Shown: positions 11,566 through 21,827 of the stretch, one piece after another
Numbering within the stretch: position 1 is the first letter of the stretch
Layout: each line of letters begins with the position of its first letter
Source of the DNA: Pelecanus crispus
Taxonomy: Eukaryota; Chordata; Aves; Pelecaniformes; Pelecanidae
DNA: 64,000 bases
Direction of reading: 5' to 3'
Assembly (NCBI RefSeq): GCF_030463565.1
Contig: NC_134656.1
Coordinates: 501,001 to 565,000, forward strand
Notes under the pieces: generated by a model
Seen by the model: the letters and a program-made list of their open reading frames with translations, nothing else
What the model was told of the DNA's origin: nothing
The model's database searches: none
Program-made: the position numbers and the translations under genes

Positions 11566-11974
11566 AAATAAAGGCCTTTTTATTATATATGTTTTACGGG
11601 AAGTTCCTGGCAAGAGCCCCGGACCCTGCTAGAAGCCTTCCCGTTCCCTCACGCAGTGCCAGTATGTCCCAGCTAAAGTCCCGTCCGCTCCAGAAGCCCC
11701 CCACAGCGGGGGAGCCGGCTCCCAGCAGTGCCGGTGTGGGTGGTGAGCACCCGTAAGCACCCGGCTGCACGGGACAGACTAACCACAGACAAAGTGCACT
11801 TTCCAGGCAGCTCCGGGGCGCGGGCCGTGCTGCCCACCGCAGCGCAGCGCTGCCGCTGCCTCCCTGCCCCATCCCCACCCGTGGCATCGCCCTCGCTGCT
11901 CCCGGCCGCCCCGGGCACGAGCCCCACGCAGCCCCCCCGCCCTCCTGCCAGCGTGGGCGCCGGCGGCAGGACGC

Positions 11975-13562
11975 TCACTCCAAAGGCTCCTTGATCAGGC
12001 ACTCCTTCAGGGTGGGCTGCTGCTGCAGGGGCGGCCCGGCCTCCCGCAGGTCCTGCAGCCGGGCCTCCGAGCGCCGCTTGTCCTTGCCCACCTTCCAGGC
12101 CAGGTGGACGTGGGCCTGCAGGAAGGGCCCCAGCAGCGGGTGGCTGCCTTGGGCCTCCAGCAGCTGCAGCGCCTGCTCGCAGCAGCCGTGGGCTTCGCTG
12201 AGCTCGTCCAGCTCCTGGTGACAGACAGCCAGCCCGGCCAGCGTCAGGAGGAAGTGGCCGGAGCCGCAGACCCCGAGCCGGTCCTGCAGCCGGTAGGCGT
12301 TGGCCCAGGTGGCCAGAGCCTCGCGGTACATGCCGGTGCAGGTCAGGCGCTGTGCGGCCCGCAGGTCCTGCAGGAAGAAGAACTCAAGGAACTCGGGGGG
12401 AGCGGCGGATCTCGGCGATGGAATGCAGGTGGGACAGGAACTGCTCGAAAGCTCGGCTCCGCTTGGCGATGGTCTCGGCGGTGAAGTTCCGGCGCAGCCT
12501 CTTCCTGGGGAAGGCAACGCCGGCCATGTCGCAGCCGAAGCGGCAGCGCAGGCGGCGGTTGAGCCGCTCGAAGTCCGAGTAGCGCCGGGCGATGGCGGCG
12601 GGGGCCTTGTCGAACCGGCCGGAGCGGATCAGGTAGATGGTGTAGAGCTGCGGGGGGGGAGCCAGGCGTCAGGGCAGTGCCACGGGCAGCTGCTCCTGCG
12701 GGGCCGGGCAGAGCCGGGTGTGCGGCCACAGAGGGGTCTGCCCAGGCAGGAGGGAGCAGGCTGGACTGCCGCAGCACCCATCAGCGATAGTTACCTGAGG
12801 CTCATCTGAGCCGCCAGCACCGTCCGAGCAGCACGGAGAAAGACAGAGAGAAATAAGCGCCAGCCCCGTGGGATCCCTGCCGCAGAGGGAGCAGGACCCG
12901 CGCCCACCCCGCGCCCGCCCAGCCCCGCCGGGCTCACTCACCACGTACTTGGAGGAGCGCTCGCTGACCACGCTGGCGCTGGTGACCTCGAAGAGCAGCC
13001 GCTGCGGTGCCAGGCTGCCCCGCGACTTCCTCCACAGCTCCTGCAGCTGCCGGGTGAGCAGGCTGCCACTGGGACGCTCCGCCGCGGGGCCCCACTCTGC
13101 ACCGGGAGAGGGGTGTCAGCCCGCCGGCCGCGGGGACCGGGCTCTCCCAGCACCCTGACATCTCTGGGCTGCCGGCCCCCGCCGTGGCTTGACTGCCCCC
13201 CATGGTGCTGCCGCCCCGGGAGCAGAGCCCCCCCGGCACACCGGCCCCAGCACACCAGCCCTGGCACACCGGCCCCGGCACGTGCCTCCATCCTCTGCAC
13301 CCGCTGCCGCCTCCGTCGGCTGCGGCGGCTCCCCCAGCTCTTCTCCAGCACCGTCCTCTTCCTCCTCCTCCTCGTCCTCCTCCTCCTCGTGGCTGGTGAA
13401 GCTCAGGGTGCCGCTGAGGCGCGTCGACAGCCCCTCCGTGTCGTCCTCCAGCTCCGAGCTCTCCGGGAAGTCCTCGGCCTCGGAGCCGCCACGGGCCCGC
13501 TCCTCCCTGACACCTTCGCTGGCCAGCGCGTGCCGCAGGCGGTGCAGGATGCGGGCGGCCAT
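11975..13562 (-). CDS. SNX21: SNX21, sorting nexin 21 (frame broken by one extra base)
   Basis: Exons 13301-13562, 12942-13096 and 11975-12647. Exon 1 has the SNX21 signature FPESSELEDD and an acidic Glu run. Exons 2-3 give the PX domain (RRYSDFERL, FPRKRLRRNFTAETIA), which binds phosphoinositides on endosomes, then the helical PXB tail (LTCTGMYREALATWANAY, LAGLAVCHQEL) ending LIKEPLE. In exon 3 the frame shifts at a run of six G (12395-12400 on the plus strand): the reading frame before it stops four codons later, while the next frame continues the conserved protein. With one G fewer the coding length is 1089 nt (362 residues; human 373). Given the conservation on both sides this is probably a sequence error. 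The exon 1 donor (G|GTGCAG) is the best phase fit but not certain. Confidence 0.93.
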
Positions 13563-14290
13563 CCCGTCCGGCCCAGCTGCCCAAGGAGGGGGGCAGGCCC
13601 GGTTGCCCCAGCACCTCGGGACGGGCGGGGGGTCAGGGGCTGCCCGCCACGGCCCGGCGCAGCGCCCGCAGCCCAGCGCACCGCACGGGTCTGGCCTGGG
13701 ACAGCCCGGCCTGGGTCACCCCGGCCCGGGGACGCCCCCCGAGCAGCCCCGGGCCCCCCCGCCCCGGCCCCGGCCCCGGCCCCGGCCCCGCTCCCGCCCC
13801 GGTGCAGCCGCGTCCCCCGCCGCGGGCGGCGCCGGCCCGGTCCGTACCGTGCGAGCCCGGGCTGGGCCGTGCCGAGCCGGGCGGTGCCGAGCGATGGCTG
13901 CTCCGCCGCGGCTCGTCCCGGGATCCTCCCTGCGCGGCTCCGCCTCCTCCGGGAACCCGGATCGCGGCGGCGGCGCCGGCCCGGCCCGGCGCGGCTCAGG
14001 GCGGCTCTGCCCGGCGCTGCCCGCCCCAGCCCGGGCCGAGCCGGCCGCCGGCCCGACCCCCCCGGCCCCCGCTCCCCTTGTCCCCCGCCCGGGCAGGGCC
14101 CCGGCTCCCCCTGCCCGGGGCCACGGCACCCCCGCACCCCCGCGCCCGGCACTGCGGGGTCCTGATCCCCGGTACCCCCCCTATCCCGGCACCCCGGCAC
14201 CCCGCACCCCGCGCCCAGGCTCCCCATCCCGCCGCCCCCGCGGGCCGTGCCCCCGGCTGCACCCCCGGCGCTCGCCCTGCCTTATTTAGC
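13563..14290. promoter_or_regulatory. CpG-island promoter region of SNX21
   Basis: Extremely CpG-rich, with many GC boxes and no TATA box. The start codon of SNX21 is preceded by a possible acceptor (TTGGGCAG), so a 5' non-coding exon probably lies in this stretch. The long open frames on both strands here are a by-product of base composition. Confidence 0.5.
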
Positions 14291-14390
14291 ACCGCGCCCG
14301 CTCGCTCCTCGCCGCTTTCTTGGGAATGTCTATTAATATCGAGGAACCAGCCCAGCTGCTGCCATCGCTCTGCCCCCGCTTGCCCGCTGC

Positions 14391-14735
14391 GCCCTGCCCC
14401 AGCACCCCGCACCCTGCTCCAGCGCCCCGCACCCTGCCCCAGCACCCCGCACCCTGCTCCAGCGCCCCGCACCCTGCCCCAGCACCCCGCACCCTGCCCC
14501 AGCACCCCGCGCCCTGCTCCAGCACCCCGCGCCCTGCCCCAGCACCCCGCACCCTGCCCCAGCACCTCGCGCCCTGCCCAGCACCCCGCGCCCTGCCCCA
14601 GCACCCCACACCCTGCTCCAGCACTCCGCACCCTGCCCCAGCACCCCGCACCCTGCCCCAGCACCCCGCGCCCTGCCCCAGCACCCCGCGCCCTGCCCAG
14701 CACCCTGCACCCTGCCCCAGCACCCCACACCCTGC
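14391..14735. repeat. 20-bp GC-rich minisatellite (about 17 copies)
   Basis: Head-to-tail copies of CCCTGCCCCAGCACCCCGCA with small A/G and C/T variants; two copies are 19 bp. It sits between the SNX21 promoter and the TNNC2 enhancer/promoter region. Frames through it are open on both strands only because of the repeat. Confidence 0.9.
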
Positions 14736-15571
14736 CCGGGCAAGGACGGGGATCCCTGCACTCCCCTGGCTTGGGCAAGTCTGGGGGGGCTCCTGTGCCC
14801 AGTGCCTGGGGGACCTGAAAGCCTCCCCAGCCCCTCCCTGCCCGACTGGGCTGGGCTGGTGCTGTCCCCAGTTCCCACCCAGGGAATGAGGGTCCCGGCA
14901 AAACCAGGAGCTGGGGAACCTCCTGGATGTCCCTGGCACTGGGACACTGTGGGAGAGCGTGCTGTCATCCTGACCCCGCTGCAGCCCCGAGCCCCTGTGC
15001 AACCCCCTCGGAGCACCGCAGGGCATGGGCCACTTGGCCAGCGCATCCCCAAAGCCACTAGCCCCAGCTGGGCCCTGGCAAAGGTGTCTGGCATGGCCTG
15101 CAGCGTGCGAGGGCAGAGCCTTTGAGGAGGTGCCCGGGCAGATTTCCCACTCTTCCAGCAGCACGGAGAGATGAGGCCTCTTCCGGACCCAGGTGCTGAT
15201 GGCACCGGGGTCCCCGTACCACGGGGTGGGGGGGGGGTGGGGGATGCTCCCGTGCTTTGTGCCCCAGGCCCCGCCGGGGGCCCCTTCCTCATTTGGGTGC
15301 TGCAACGTGGCTCTGCCCCAGCTCACCCGAGCAGAAAATGGGGGTGAAGGGAGGGGGCTGGATGTGGCGGGGCGAGGCCGGAGCCCCTGGGGTCTTGCAG
15401 GGCTGAGGGGGGGACGCCTCGCCTGGGGAGGCCAGCCCAGTGCTGGGAGCCTGCCCCAGGCAGGGCTGCAGGTGATGGTCCATGCCCATGGCGCTGGGGC
15501 AGGCAGTTCAGCACAGGGGGAAGCCCTGGCCCCCTTGCCCCCTTGTCTGGGTGATGCTGGTGGCTCCGGGG

Positions 15572-15581
15572 CTATTTTTAA
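15572..15581 (+). promoter_or_regulatory. TNNC2: MEF2 site upstream of TNNC2
   Basis: CTATTTTTAA fits the MEF2 consensus exactly and lies about 375 bp before the TNNC2 start codon, as expected for a fast skeletal muscle gene. The rest of 14,736-15,948 shows no coding sequence. Confidence 0.5.
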
Positions 15582-15948
15582 CCCCCTCCTTGCTGAGCTG
15601 TCCTGGGTGGGTGGGTGCTGGGGGTGGGGGGAGAGTCGCCCTCCTGCCAAGGCTCCGGTGTCCCTCCCCGGAGGGCTTGAATTTCTATCCCAGCTTCAAG
15701 ACCCACGTATAATCCCCAGCTCTTGGCCAATAGCGCTTTGGCTAAATTAGGTAAAATGCGCCCGTTGCCAATGAGCGGGGCTGGATTGCCACCGGGGAGC
15801 TGATAGGCTGCCGGGGCTGGGAGGCCAGTGGCTGGGGGCAGGCTGTGCGGCGGGGACGCTACAAATTGGGGTGCCAGGGGCGCCAGGGAGCTTCTGAGGA
15901 CTTCTGCTGCAGGAGGTGGTGACTCCCTGGGGGAGGAAAGCAGCAGAA

Positions 15949-17595
15949 ATGCCTTCAATGGTAAGAACCCCCATGCTGCCGCAAGCCATGTGCCGCATGC
16001 TGTGTGCCGCGTGCCATGTGCTGCGTGCCGTGTGCCACGTGCCAGCTCGAGACCCGGTGGGGCAGGAGGTGCCAGGCACCGCACGCGCCTGGCGGACGTG
16101 GGCTGCTGAGGCAGCTCTGCGGATGGCAGCGGCAAGATGGTCCCCGAGGCCGGGCTGACCGTGGCGGGCGAGGGCAGGGAGGTGTCGGGGCGGCGCAGGG
16201 TCCCCACGGGACGTGTCCTGGGGAGGGACCGCGCGGCTGCCCGAGGGGCGCGGGGACGCTGGATCGGCCCCAGCCGGGGCGCGGGGCTGCGCGGAGGCAG
16301 CGGTGGCGGGGGTGGCTGAAAGCCGAGTGCGGGGTCATGCGACACGGCGTCGCCGCCGGCTCCGCGGCCAGCCCGCGCCTCCAGGAGAAACTCGATCAGG
16401 GCTGACAGGTGCCCGTGGCTGCAGCCCTGCTGATCCCTGTAAGGGGAGCCGAGGAGATCCCAAAAATAGCGCTGCGTGCCTGGGATGCCAAGGCTGCACC
16501 CGGGGACCGTGGCCCCCACGCCATGGAGCCCCCCTGGCTGGCGGGGGGCCCCGGGCAGGCAGCTCCCCGTAGCCCACCGCCCTCGCAGGTGCCCGGGCGG
16601 CACCGCAGCTGCAGGGACCCACCGGGGGGCCGCGGCTCACCCCGGCACGGCCCTGTACTCCGGCTGGGCAGGGACTGTCCCCGCACCGGTGCGAGGGGCT
16701 CCCAGGCGTGCCGCGGGCGGCCACGGCGACCCCATTCCCTTGCCTTGCAGACAGACCAGCAGGCCGAAGCCCGCGCCTTCCTCAGCGAGGAGATGATTGC
16801 GGGTGAGTGCGGGGGCGGTGGGGGAGAGCGGCCAGACCTGGCCGAGGCGCGGGGCCATGCTCTGTCCCGCTGCTGCGGCCCTAACCCACCCCTTCCTGCA
16901 GAGTTCAAGGCCGCCTTCGACATGTTTGATGCGGACGGCGGCGGGGGACATCAGCACCAAGGAGCTGGGAACGGTGATGAGGATGCTGGGCCAGAACCCC
17001 ACCAAGGAGGAGCTGGACGCCATCATAGAGGAGGTGGACGAGGATGGTGAGCAGCCCTCGGCGGCGGGCGGTGGGCGCCGGGCGGTGGGCGCCGGGCGGG
17101 CAGCCTGACCCACGCTTGGCTTCCTCCCCGCAGGCAGCGGCACCATCGACTTCGAGGAGTTCCTGGTGATGATGGTGCGCCAGATGAAGGAGGATGCCAA
17201 GGGCAAGTCGGAGGAGGAGCTGGCCAACTGCTTCCGCATCTTTGACCGGTGAGTGGGGGGCGATGCCTGCCCGCCCCTGCCCACGGGGGCGAGCGGGGCC
17301 GCATCCTGCCCTCGCCCTCCTGCAGGAACGCGGACGGGTTCATCGACATCGAGGAGCTGGGTGAGATCCTGAGGGCCACCGGGGAGCACGTCACCGAGGA
17401 GGACATAGAGGACCTGATGAAGGACTCGGACAAGAACAACGATGGCCGCATCGACTTCGACGGTGAGCGACAGCCCCGGCCCTCGTCCCACAGCTGCGCA
17501 GCCAAGCGCCCGCGCTGCCCGCCCTGGGCACGGCCGCAGGCTGAGGGTGCTGCTCTCTTGCAGAGTTCCTGAAGATGATGGAGGGTGTGCAGTAA
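15949..17595 (+). CDS. TNNC2: TNNC2, fast skeletal troponin C (one extra base in exon 3)
   Basis: Exons 15949-15960, 16751-16802, 16902-17046, 17134-17248, 17326-17462, 17564-17595. Exon 1 encodes only MPSM (chicken MASM); the rest is almost identical to chicken TNNC2 ([17 protein letters not shown] ... FLKMMEGVQ). Four EF-hands are visible: N-lobe DADGGGDIS and DEDGSGTIDF, C-lobe RNADGFID and [10 protein letters not shown]. The protein is the calcium sensor of the troponin complex on thin filaments. In exon 3 a run of five G (16943-16947), where GGG GAC needs four, shifts the frame inside the first EF-hand loop; without it the CDS is exactly 492 nt, 163 residues. Such a loss in an essential, invariant gene is most likely an assembly error. 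Confidence 0.97.
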
Positions 17596-17752
17596 GGGAC
17601 CAGACATTCCTCGGGCCGGCTGCTGCGCCCAGCCCTGCTCCACCACCTCCCAGGGAGCAGCAGCTCCGCAGTGCCCGGCCCCCGGTCTTGCCCTGTCGCC
17701 GGCGGCCGAGCTTTTCCTCCAGTCTGTCGCGTGTGGTTTCAGTCTGAGCCTC

Positions 17753-17758
17753 ATTAAA
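17753..17758 (+). terminator. TNNC2: TNNC2 polyadenylation signal
   Basis: ATTAAA, the common variant signal, about 160 bases after the TNNC2 stop codon. Confidence 0.7.
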
Positions 17759-18648
17759 AGGGGAAAGGCTTGAGCTGCCGGTGTGGGATTTCACCGGGTT
17801 CGCGTGGGCAGGGGGCCATGGCACTGTGCCCCCTGCATCGCTCCCCAGGGAGGGGGAACGTGTCGGGGTGGGTACCCCGCGCCCTGCGGGGCTGTGCCGG
17901 GGGGGCGTGGGGGTAGCGTGGGGCCACGGTTCCCACGGTCTGCTGGGCGGGCGCCAGCGCTGAGCTCAGACTTTCCATGCGGAGCGTCCGGTTCGCACGC
18001 CAGCGGGAGAGGGAGCGCGGCCCCAGCGGGCAGCGAAGCTCCGGGAGCCGGGGGCCCTGGGCGGGGGGCTGCTCCTGCCCTCTCCAGGGCAGGGGTGTGG
18101 GACCACAGGGGATCCGGGGAGCCACCACCCCCCTGACCAGCACCAGGACCCCCGTGTGCCGCCGGGAAGGGCACAGGAAGCCTGGCTATAAGGTGGGGGG
18201 GCAGCAGCATCCCCCTCCCTGTGGGGTCAAGACAATTCTGGAACCTCTGTGCCTGGACAGCCTGTGCCAGCCCGCTGTACATCACCGCTCCCCTGGGGCC
18301 CGCTCCTCCCCAGGCACTCGCAGCGGCTCCACGCAGCCTCTCCAGCCAGGGATGAACGCAGCAGGGGGGATGGAGGGGGGCACGCTCCCCGGGCCTGGCC
18401 CGGTGGGGGCCAGGGAGTGCCCGGCACATGTGGGAACAGTGGGACCGGCACCGTGCAGCCGGCAGGACGCAGCGACACAGCTCGGAGCACATCACATCCC
18501 TGCGGCGCAACGCTGTGGCACGGGGGAGCTGAGCCCCTTGGAGAGCCGGGGGCCGCTGTGGAGCGGCCCAGCCCTGTCCCGGCCTTGCGGGGCACGATGG
18601 CACCGGGGAGAGGGGACGCGTGCGGCACACGGGGGGCAGCGGGGGACG

Positions 18649-19369
18649 TGCACAGCTGCCCAGGCTGCCCTCTGCAAGGCCACGGCTGGGCACCGGCAGC
18701 TGGTGCTGCAGCTGGGCGGGAGCGCCGATGGCCCCCAGCTGCGGGAGGAGCGGCGCAGGAGGAGCGCGGAGGCCCGCGAGCTCAGCGCTGGTAAGGATAG
18801 GGCTGCTGTCCCGGGCAGCAGGGAGGTGGGGGCCCAGGGCAGTGGCCACCGTGCTCCCCCTGCACCCAGGGCCGGCAGAGGGGCTGCAGGGCTGCCCCTG
18901 GCTCAGCATCCCCCATCCCACAGGGCTGCGGAGCGCGCTGCTGGCGGGGCTGCGGCAGGTGCCGGTGAGCCCTGAGGAGCGGCGGGAGCTGGAGCGGCTG
19001 TGGGTGCTCTTCCTCTCTGCCCTGGAGCTCTTCCTGCAGGACCTGCACCGAGCCCACCACATCTGCCAGCTCTTCTCCATGCAGGGGGACAGCGTGACCC
19101 CGCTGCGCACCGGGCTGGGGGGCTGGGGACCGCCCAGCCTCAAGGGGAGCCGGCGAGGGGGGGGTCCCGTGCAGCCCCCGGCCGCCCCACGCCTGGAGGA
19201 GGAGATCGAGCAGGTGAGGGCCATGCTGGCGGAGATGGAGAGCAGAGCCAACATCCCGCTGTGGACGGTAGAGGCCACGCAGCCAGCGGGGACAGGCAGC
19301 ACTGCAGCCCCTGCGGCCAGGGTGGCTCAGGGGGGGCCTCGCACTGGGCACTGCTGCAGGGTGCTCTGA
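18649..19369 (+). CDS. RGS9BP/R7BP-like protein (5' end not resolved)
   Basis: Two exons seen: up to 18790 (donor GCTG|GTAAGG) and 18924-19369 (acceptor CCCACAG), joined in phase 1. The protein contains the family signature HRQLVLQLGGSADGPQLREE (RGS9BP: HHLVLTVGGSAD), ELERLWVLFLSALELFLQDL (RGS9BP: EFERLWVAF) and near the end EMESRANIPLWTVEA (RGS9BP: NVPRWTVQA). RGS9BP and R7BP anchor RGS7-family/Gbeta5 complexes to membranes and speed G-protein shut-off, for example in photoreceptors. Instead of the RGS9BP C-terminal membrane helix it ends GHCCRVL: a Cys pair with a CaaX-type Cys-Arg-Val-Leu. The start codon is unresolved; ATG at 18596 is in another frame, and an in-frame ATG at 18352 would add an unrelated N-terminus. 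AATAAA at 19589 supports a transcript. No mammalian gene is known to me at this position. Confidence 0.75.
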
Positions 19370-19442
19370 TGGGGGGCAGGAGGGCTGGCACCCCCCAGGC
19401 ACACTCGGGCATCACAGAGCAGGGGACAGGGTACCCCCATGG

Positions 19443-19538
19443 CCCCCTGCCCAGGCAGGCGATGCTGGGGGCTGCCCCCTGCCCAGGCAGGCGATGCTGG
19501 GGGCTGCCCCCTGCCCAGGCAGGCGATGCTGGGGGCTG
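19443..19538 (+). repeat. 32-bp tandem repeat, three copies, in the RGS9BP-like 3' UTR
   Basis: Three near-identical head-to-tail copies built on CCCAGGCAGGCGATGCTGGG, between the stop codon and the polyadenylation signal of the RGS9BP-like gene. Confidence 0.9.
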
Positions 19539-19588
19539 CCCCCACCCCTGAGGAGGGAACAGGACCAGCTCTGGGCACCCCAAGCATT

Positions 19589-19594
19589 AATAAA
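19589..19594 (+). terminator. Polyadenylation signal of the RGS9BP-like gene
   Basis: AATAAA about 220 bases after the stop codon; converges with the UBE2C signal at 19,758-19,763. Confidence 0.75.
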
Positions 19595-19757
19595 GCCCCC
19601 GTTACCCCACGGGGGTCGGTGTCCCTCCCTTCCTGTCCACGCTTGCAGAGGGGCTGGTGGGACCCCGGGGCCAGGCTGACCGAGACAATGCGCATCCGGG
19701 CACTGACGGGGTTCCAGGCTGCAACAAAACCCCCAGAAGAAAAGTTATAAATGTGCA

Positions 19758-19763
19758 TTTATT
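19758..19763 (-). terminator. UBE2C: UBE2C polyadenylation signal
   Basis: AATAAA on the minus strand in an A/T-rich patch (CATTTATTTATACATTAA), about 130 bases beyond the UBE2C stop. Confidence 0.8.
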
Positions 19764-19889
19764 TATACATTAACTGTGGCTTGGACTGCAAAATTAATTT
19801 AAAAACAGCCTATGATACAGAAAGCTGGGGGGAGCGGCTGGAGAGGGAGCGGGCAGAGACCCGGGTGCGATGGGGAGAGGCGGCGTGGG

Positions 19890-21026
19890 TCAGGTTTCCT
19901 GGCTCTTGGCCTGCTTGGCGTACGTCTCCCGCACATACTTCTTGTAGGCTGAGGAGAGAGCGGGGGGGCACAGGGCTGAGGGTCCCGGGGCAGCCGCGGG
20001 GCTGGGCAGGCAGCGGGGACGGCGGGGGGCTGCGCCACTGCCTGCCCCAGAGGGAGGGAGGGTGGTGGGGGTGCCCGCAGTGGTCACTCACCAGCTTGGT
20101 TCTTCCAGAGCTCGGCGGCGTGCGTGTTCAGGGGGCTCTCGATGTTTGGTTCTGGGGACAGGGGCTGGGTCAGCGGGCGGGGTGGCCCGGACCCCCGAGC
20201 CCCACCACCCTGCGCTGGGGGTGGGGGGGAGCCCCCCCCAGCACCCCACTGCGACGCGGCCACGGGACCCACCTGCCAGCAGGCTCTGGATGGAGAGCAG
20301 GATGGTGCGGACGTCGTAGAGGGCCGACCACTTGTCCTTGAGGATGTCGAGGCAGATGTTGCCCTGGGTGTCGATGTTGGGGTGGTAGCAGGGCGTCAGG
20401 AACCGCACGGTGGGCGCGGTGTAGGGGTACCCGCTGGGGAACTCCAGCGACAGCCGGTACCGCAGCTCCTCGTAGGCCTGGGGGCAGGAGTTAGGGGTGG
20501 GGGCCGCAGCCCCGGGGTGCAGGGGGGACCCGGGGGAGGACTGGGACCACCCTCAGCCGGGGGGGGCCGGGGCCAGGGCCAGGGCCCCCTCAGCCCGGGG
20601 TCCCGCTGTGCCGGGTCCCGGCCGCTCACCGTGCCGGCCGCGCCGTCGATGGTCCCGATCCACTTGAAGAGGTTGTCGGACTCGGGGAAGGCGGAGATGC
20701 CTTTGTCACCGGACATCTGCGGGGACAGCGCGTCAGGGCGGCCCGGAACCCCCCGGCTCGGCCCCGGGACCCCCCCCGGAACCCCCCGTCCCCGGCTGGG
20801 CCCCGGGCCCCCACTCACCATCAGCGCCATCAGCTCCTGCTGCAGCCTGCGGGGGAAGCAGATGTTACCGGCCCGGCCCGGCGGGGCAGCCCCCGGCCCC
20901 GGCCCCCGCCCCGGTCCCCGCTCACCTCTTCCCCACCGAGCCGCGGGCCGCCGTGGCCCCCGCCTCAGCCGCTTTGCGGGCGGCTGCGCTGGGCACGGCG
21001 GCGGGGTCGGCGTTCTGCGAGGCCAT
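19890..21026 (-). CDS. UBE2C: UBE2C, mitotic E2 ubiquitin-conjugating enzyme
   Basis: Six exons: 20926-21026, 20819-20846, 20630-20716, 20273-20477, 20092-20151, 19890-19948; total 540 nt, 179 residues, the same length as human UBE2C. The enzyme works with the anaphase-promoting complex to start Lys11-linked ubiquitin chains on cyclin B and securin. The UBC fold is complete: [34 protein letters not shown] with catalytic Cys114, and the C-terminal helix AAELWKN ... YVRETYAKQ. The N-terminal extension ([10 protein letters not shown], Ala-rich) and the KRLQQELM helix are as in the family. All splice sites are GT-AG and all phases close. Confidence 0.98.
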
Positions 21027-21700
21027 GGCGGCTCCCGGGGGCGCTGGACGCGGCTCCCGCTCCCGGGCGGCGCCGCACCGGGCTCCGCTCCCGCCCGCCG
21101 CTGCGGCTCTCCCGGTACCGAGCGGCGGCCCGGGCTCTGCGAGCGGGGCTCCCTGGTACCGAGCAGCGGTGCCGGTGGCTCTCCCAGCGGGGCTCCCCGG
21201 CGCGGAGCGGCGGCCCGGTCCCTGTGCGGGGGGGAGGGGGGGGGCCTCCGGTGCGGAGCGGCGGTGCCGGTCCCGGTGCAGGGGGGTCTCCGGTGCGGAG
21301 CGGCGGCCCGGTCCCGGTGCAGGGGGGGGGAGTGTCTCCTAGCGGGGCTCCCCGGCGCGGAGCAGGCGGTCAGGTCCCGGTGCAGGGGGGTCTCCGGTGC
21401 GGAGCGGCGGTGCCGGTGCGCAGGGCTCTCCCAGCGGGTGCGGTCCCCGTCGCTCTCCGCTGCGGCCGCTCCCGTCCGGTCCCGCCCCGCTCCCGCTCCC
21501 CGTTTGAATGTTTCCAACGTGCGGCCCCTCCGCCAATCAGCGCGCAGCCAGGTTCGAGCCGGCCAATGGCCGCTCGCCAAGGACGCGGCTGCCATGGTAA
21601 CCGCCGGCGGCCGCTCATTGGCTGCTGGGCGCCGCCAGGGAAACGTCGCGATTGGCCGCTGCCCCGCGAGGCGGAGCAGCAATCCCCGGCGGGGCCTTAA
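21027..21700 (-). promoter_or_regulatory. UBE2C: UBE2C promoter with four CCAAT boxes and a CHR-like element
   Basis: CCAAT or its complement occurs at 21533-21537, 21563-21567, 21617-21621 and 21651-21655, spaced about 30, 54 and 34 bp. TTTGAA at 21503-21508 matches the cell-cycle homology region (CHR) on the gene-proximal side. Multiple NF-Y boxes plus a CHR is the standard layout of G2/M genes repressed by DREAM, fitting mitotic expression of UBE2C. Between these sites and the ATG lies degenerate GC-rich repeat sequence. Confidence 0.65.
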
Positions 21701-21752
21701 AGGGCCAGACACCCCCTTCCCCAGGAGGCGGCGGAGGCGAGTGCGAAGCGGC

Positions 21753-21758
21753 TTTATT
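21753..21758 (-). terminator. DNTTIP1: DNTTIP1 polyadenylation signal
   Basis: AATAAA on the minus strand only about 70 bases after the DNTTIP1 stop, giving a very short 3' UTR; the UBE2C promoter begins directly beyond. Confidence 0.85.
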
Positions 21759-21827
21759 GGGGTCCCGGGGGGAGGGCCCTCAGGGGGCGGGGCCTCAGAG
21801 CCCGGGGGGGGCCCGGGGGGCGGGGCC

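Noticed and set aside
13996-15650. Long open frames (up to 454 codons) on both strands across the 14.4-kb minisatellite
   Set aside because: They come from a GC-rich repeat; both strands and several frames are open alike and there is no domain or splice support.
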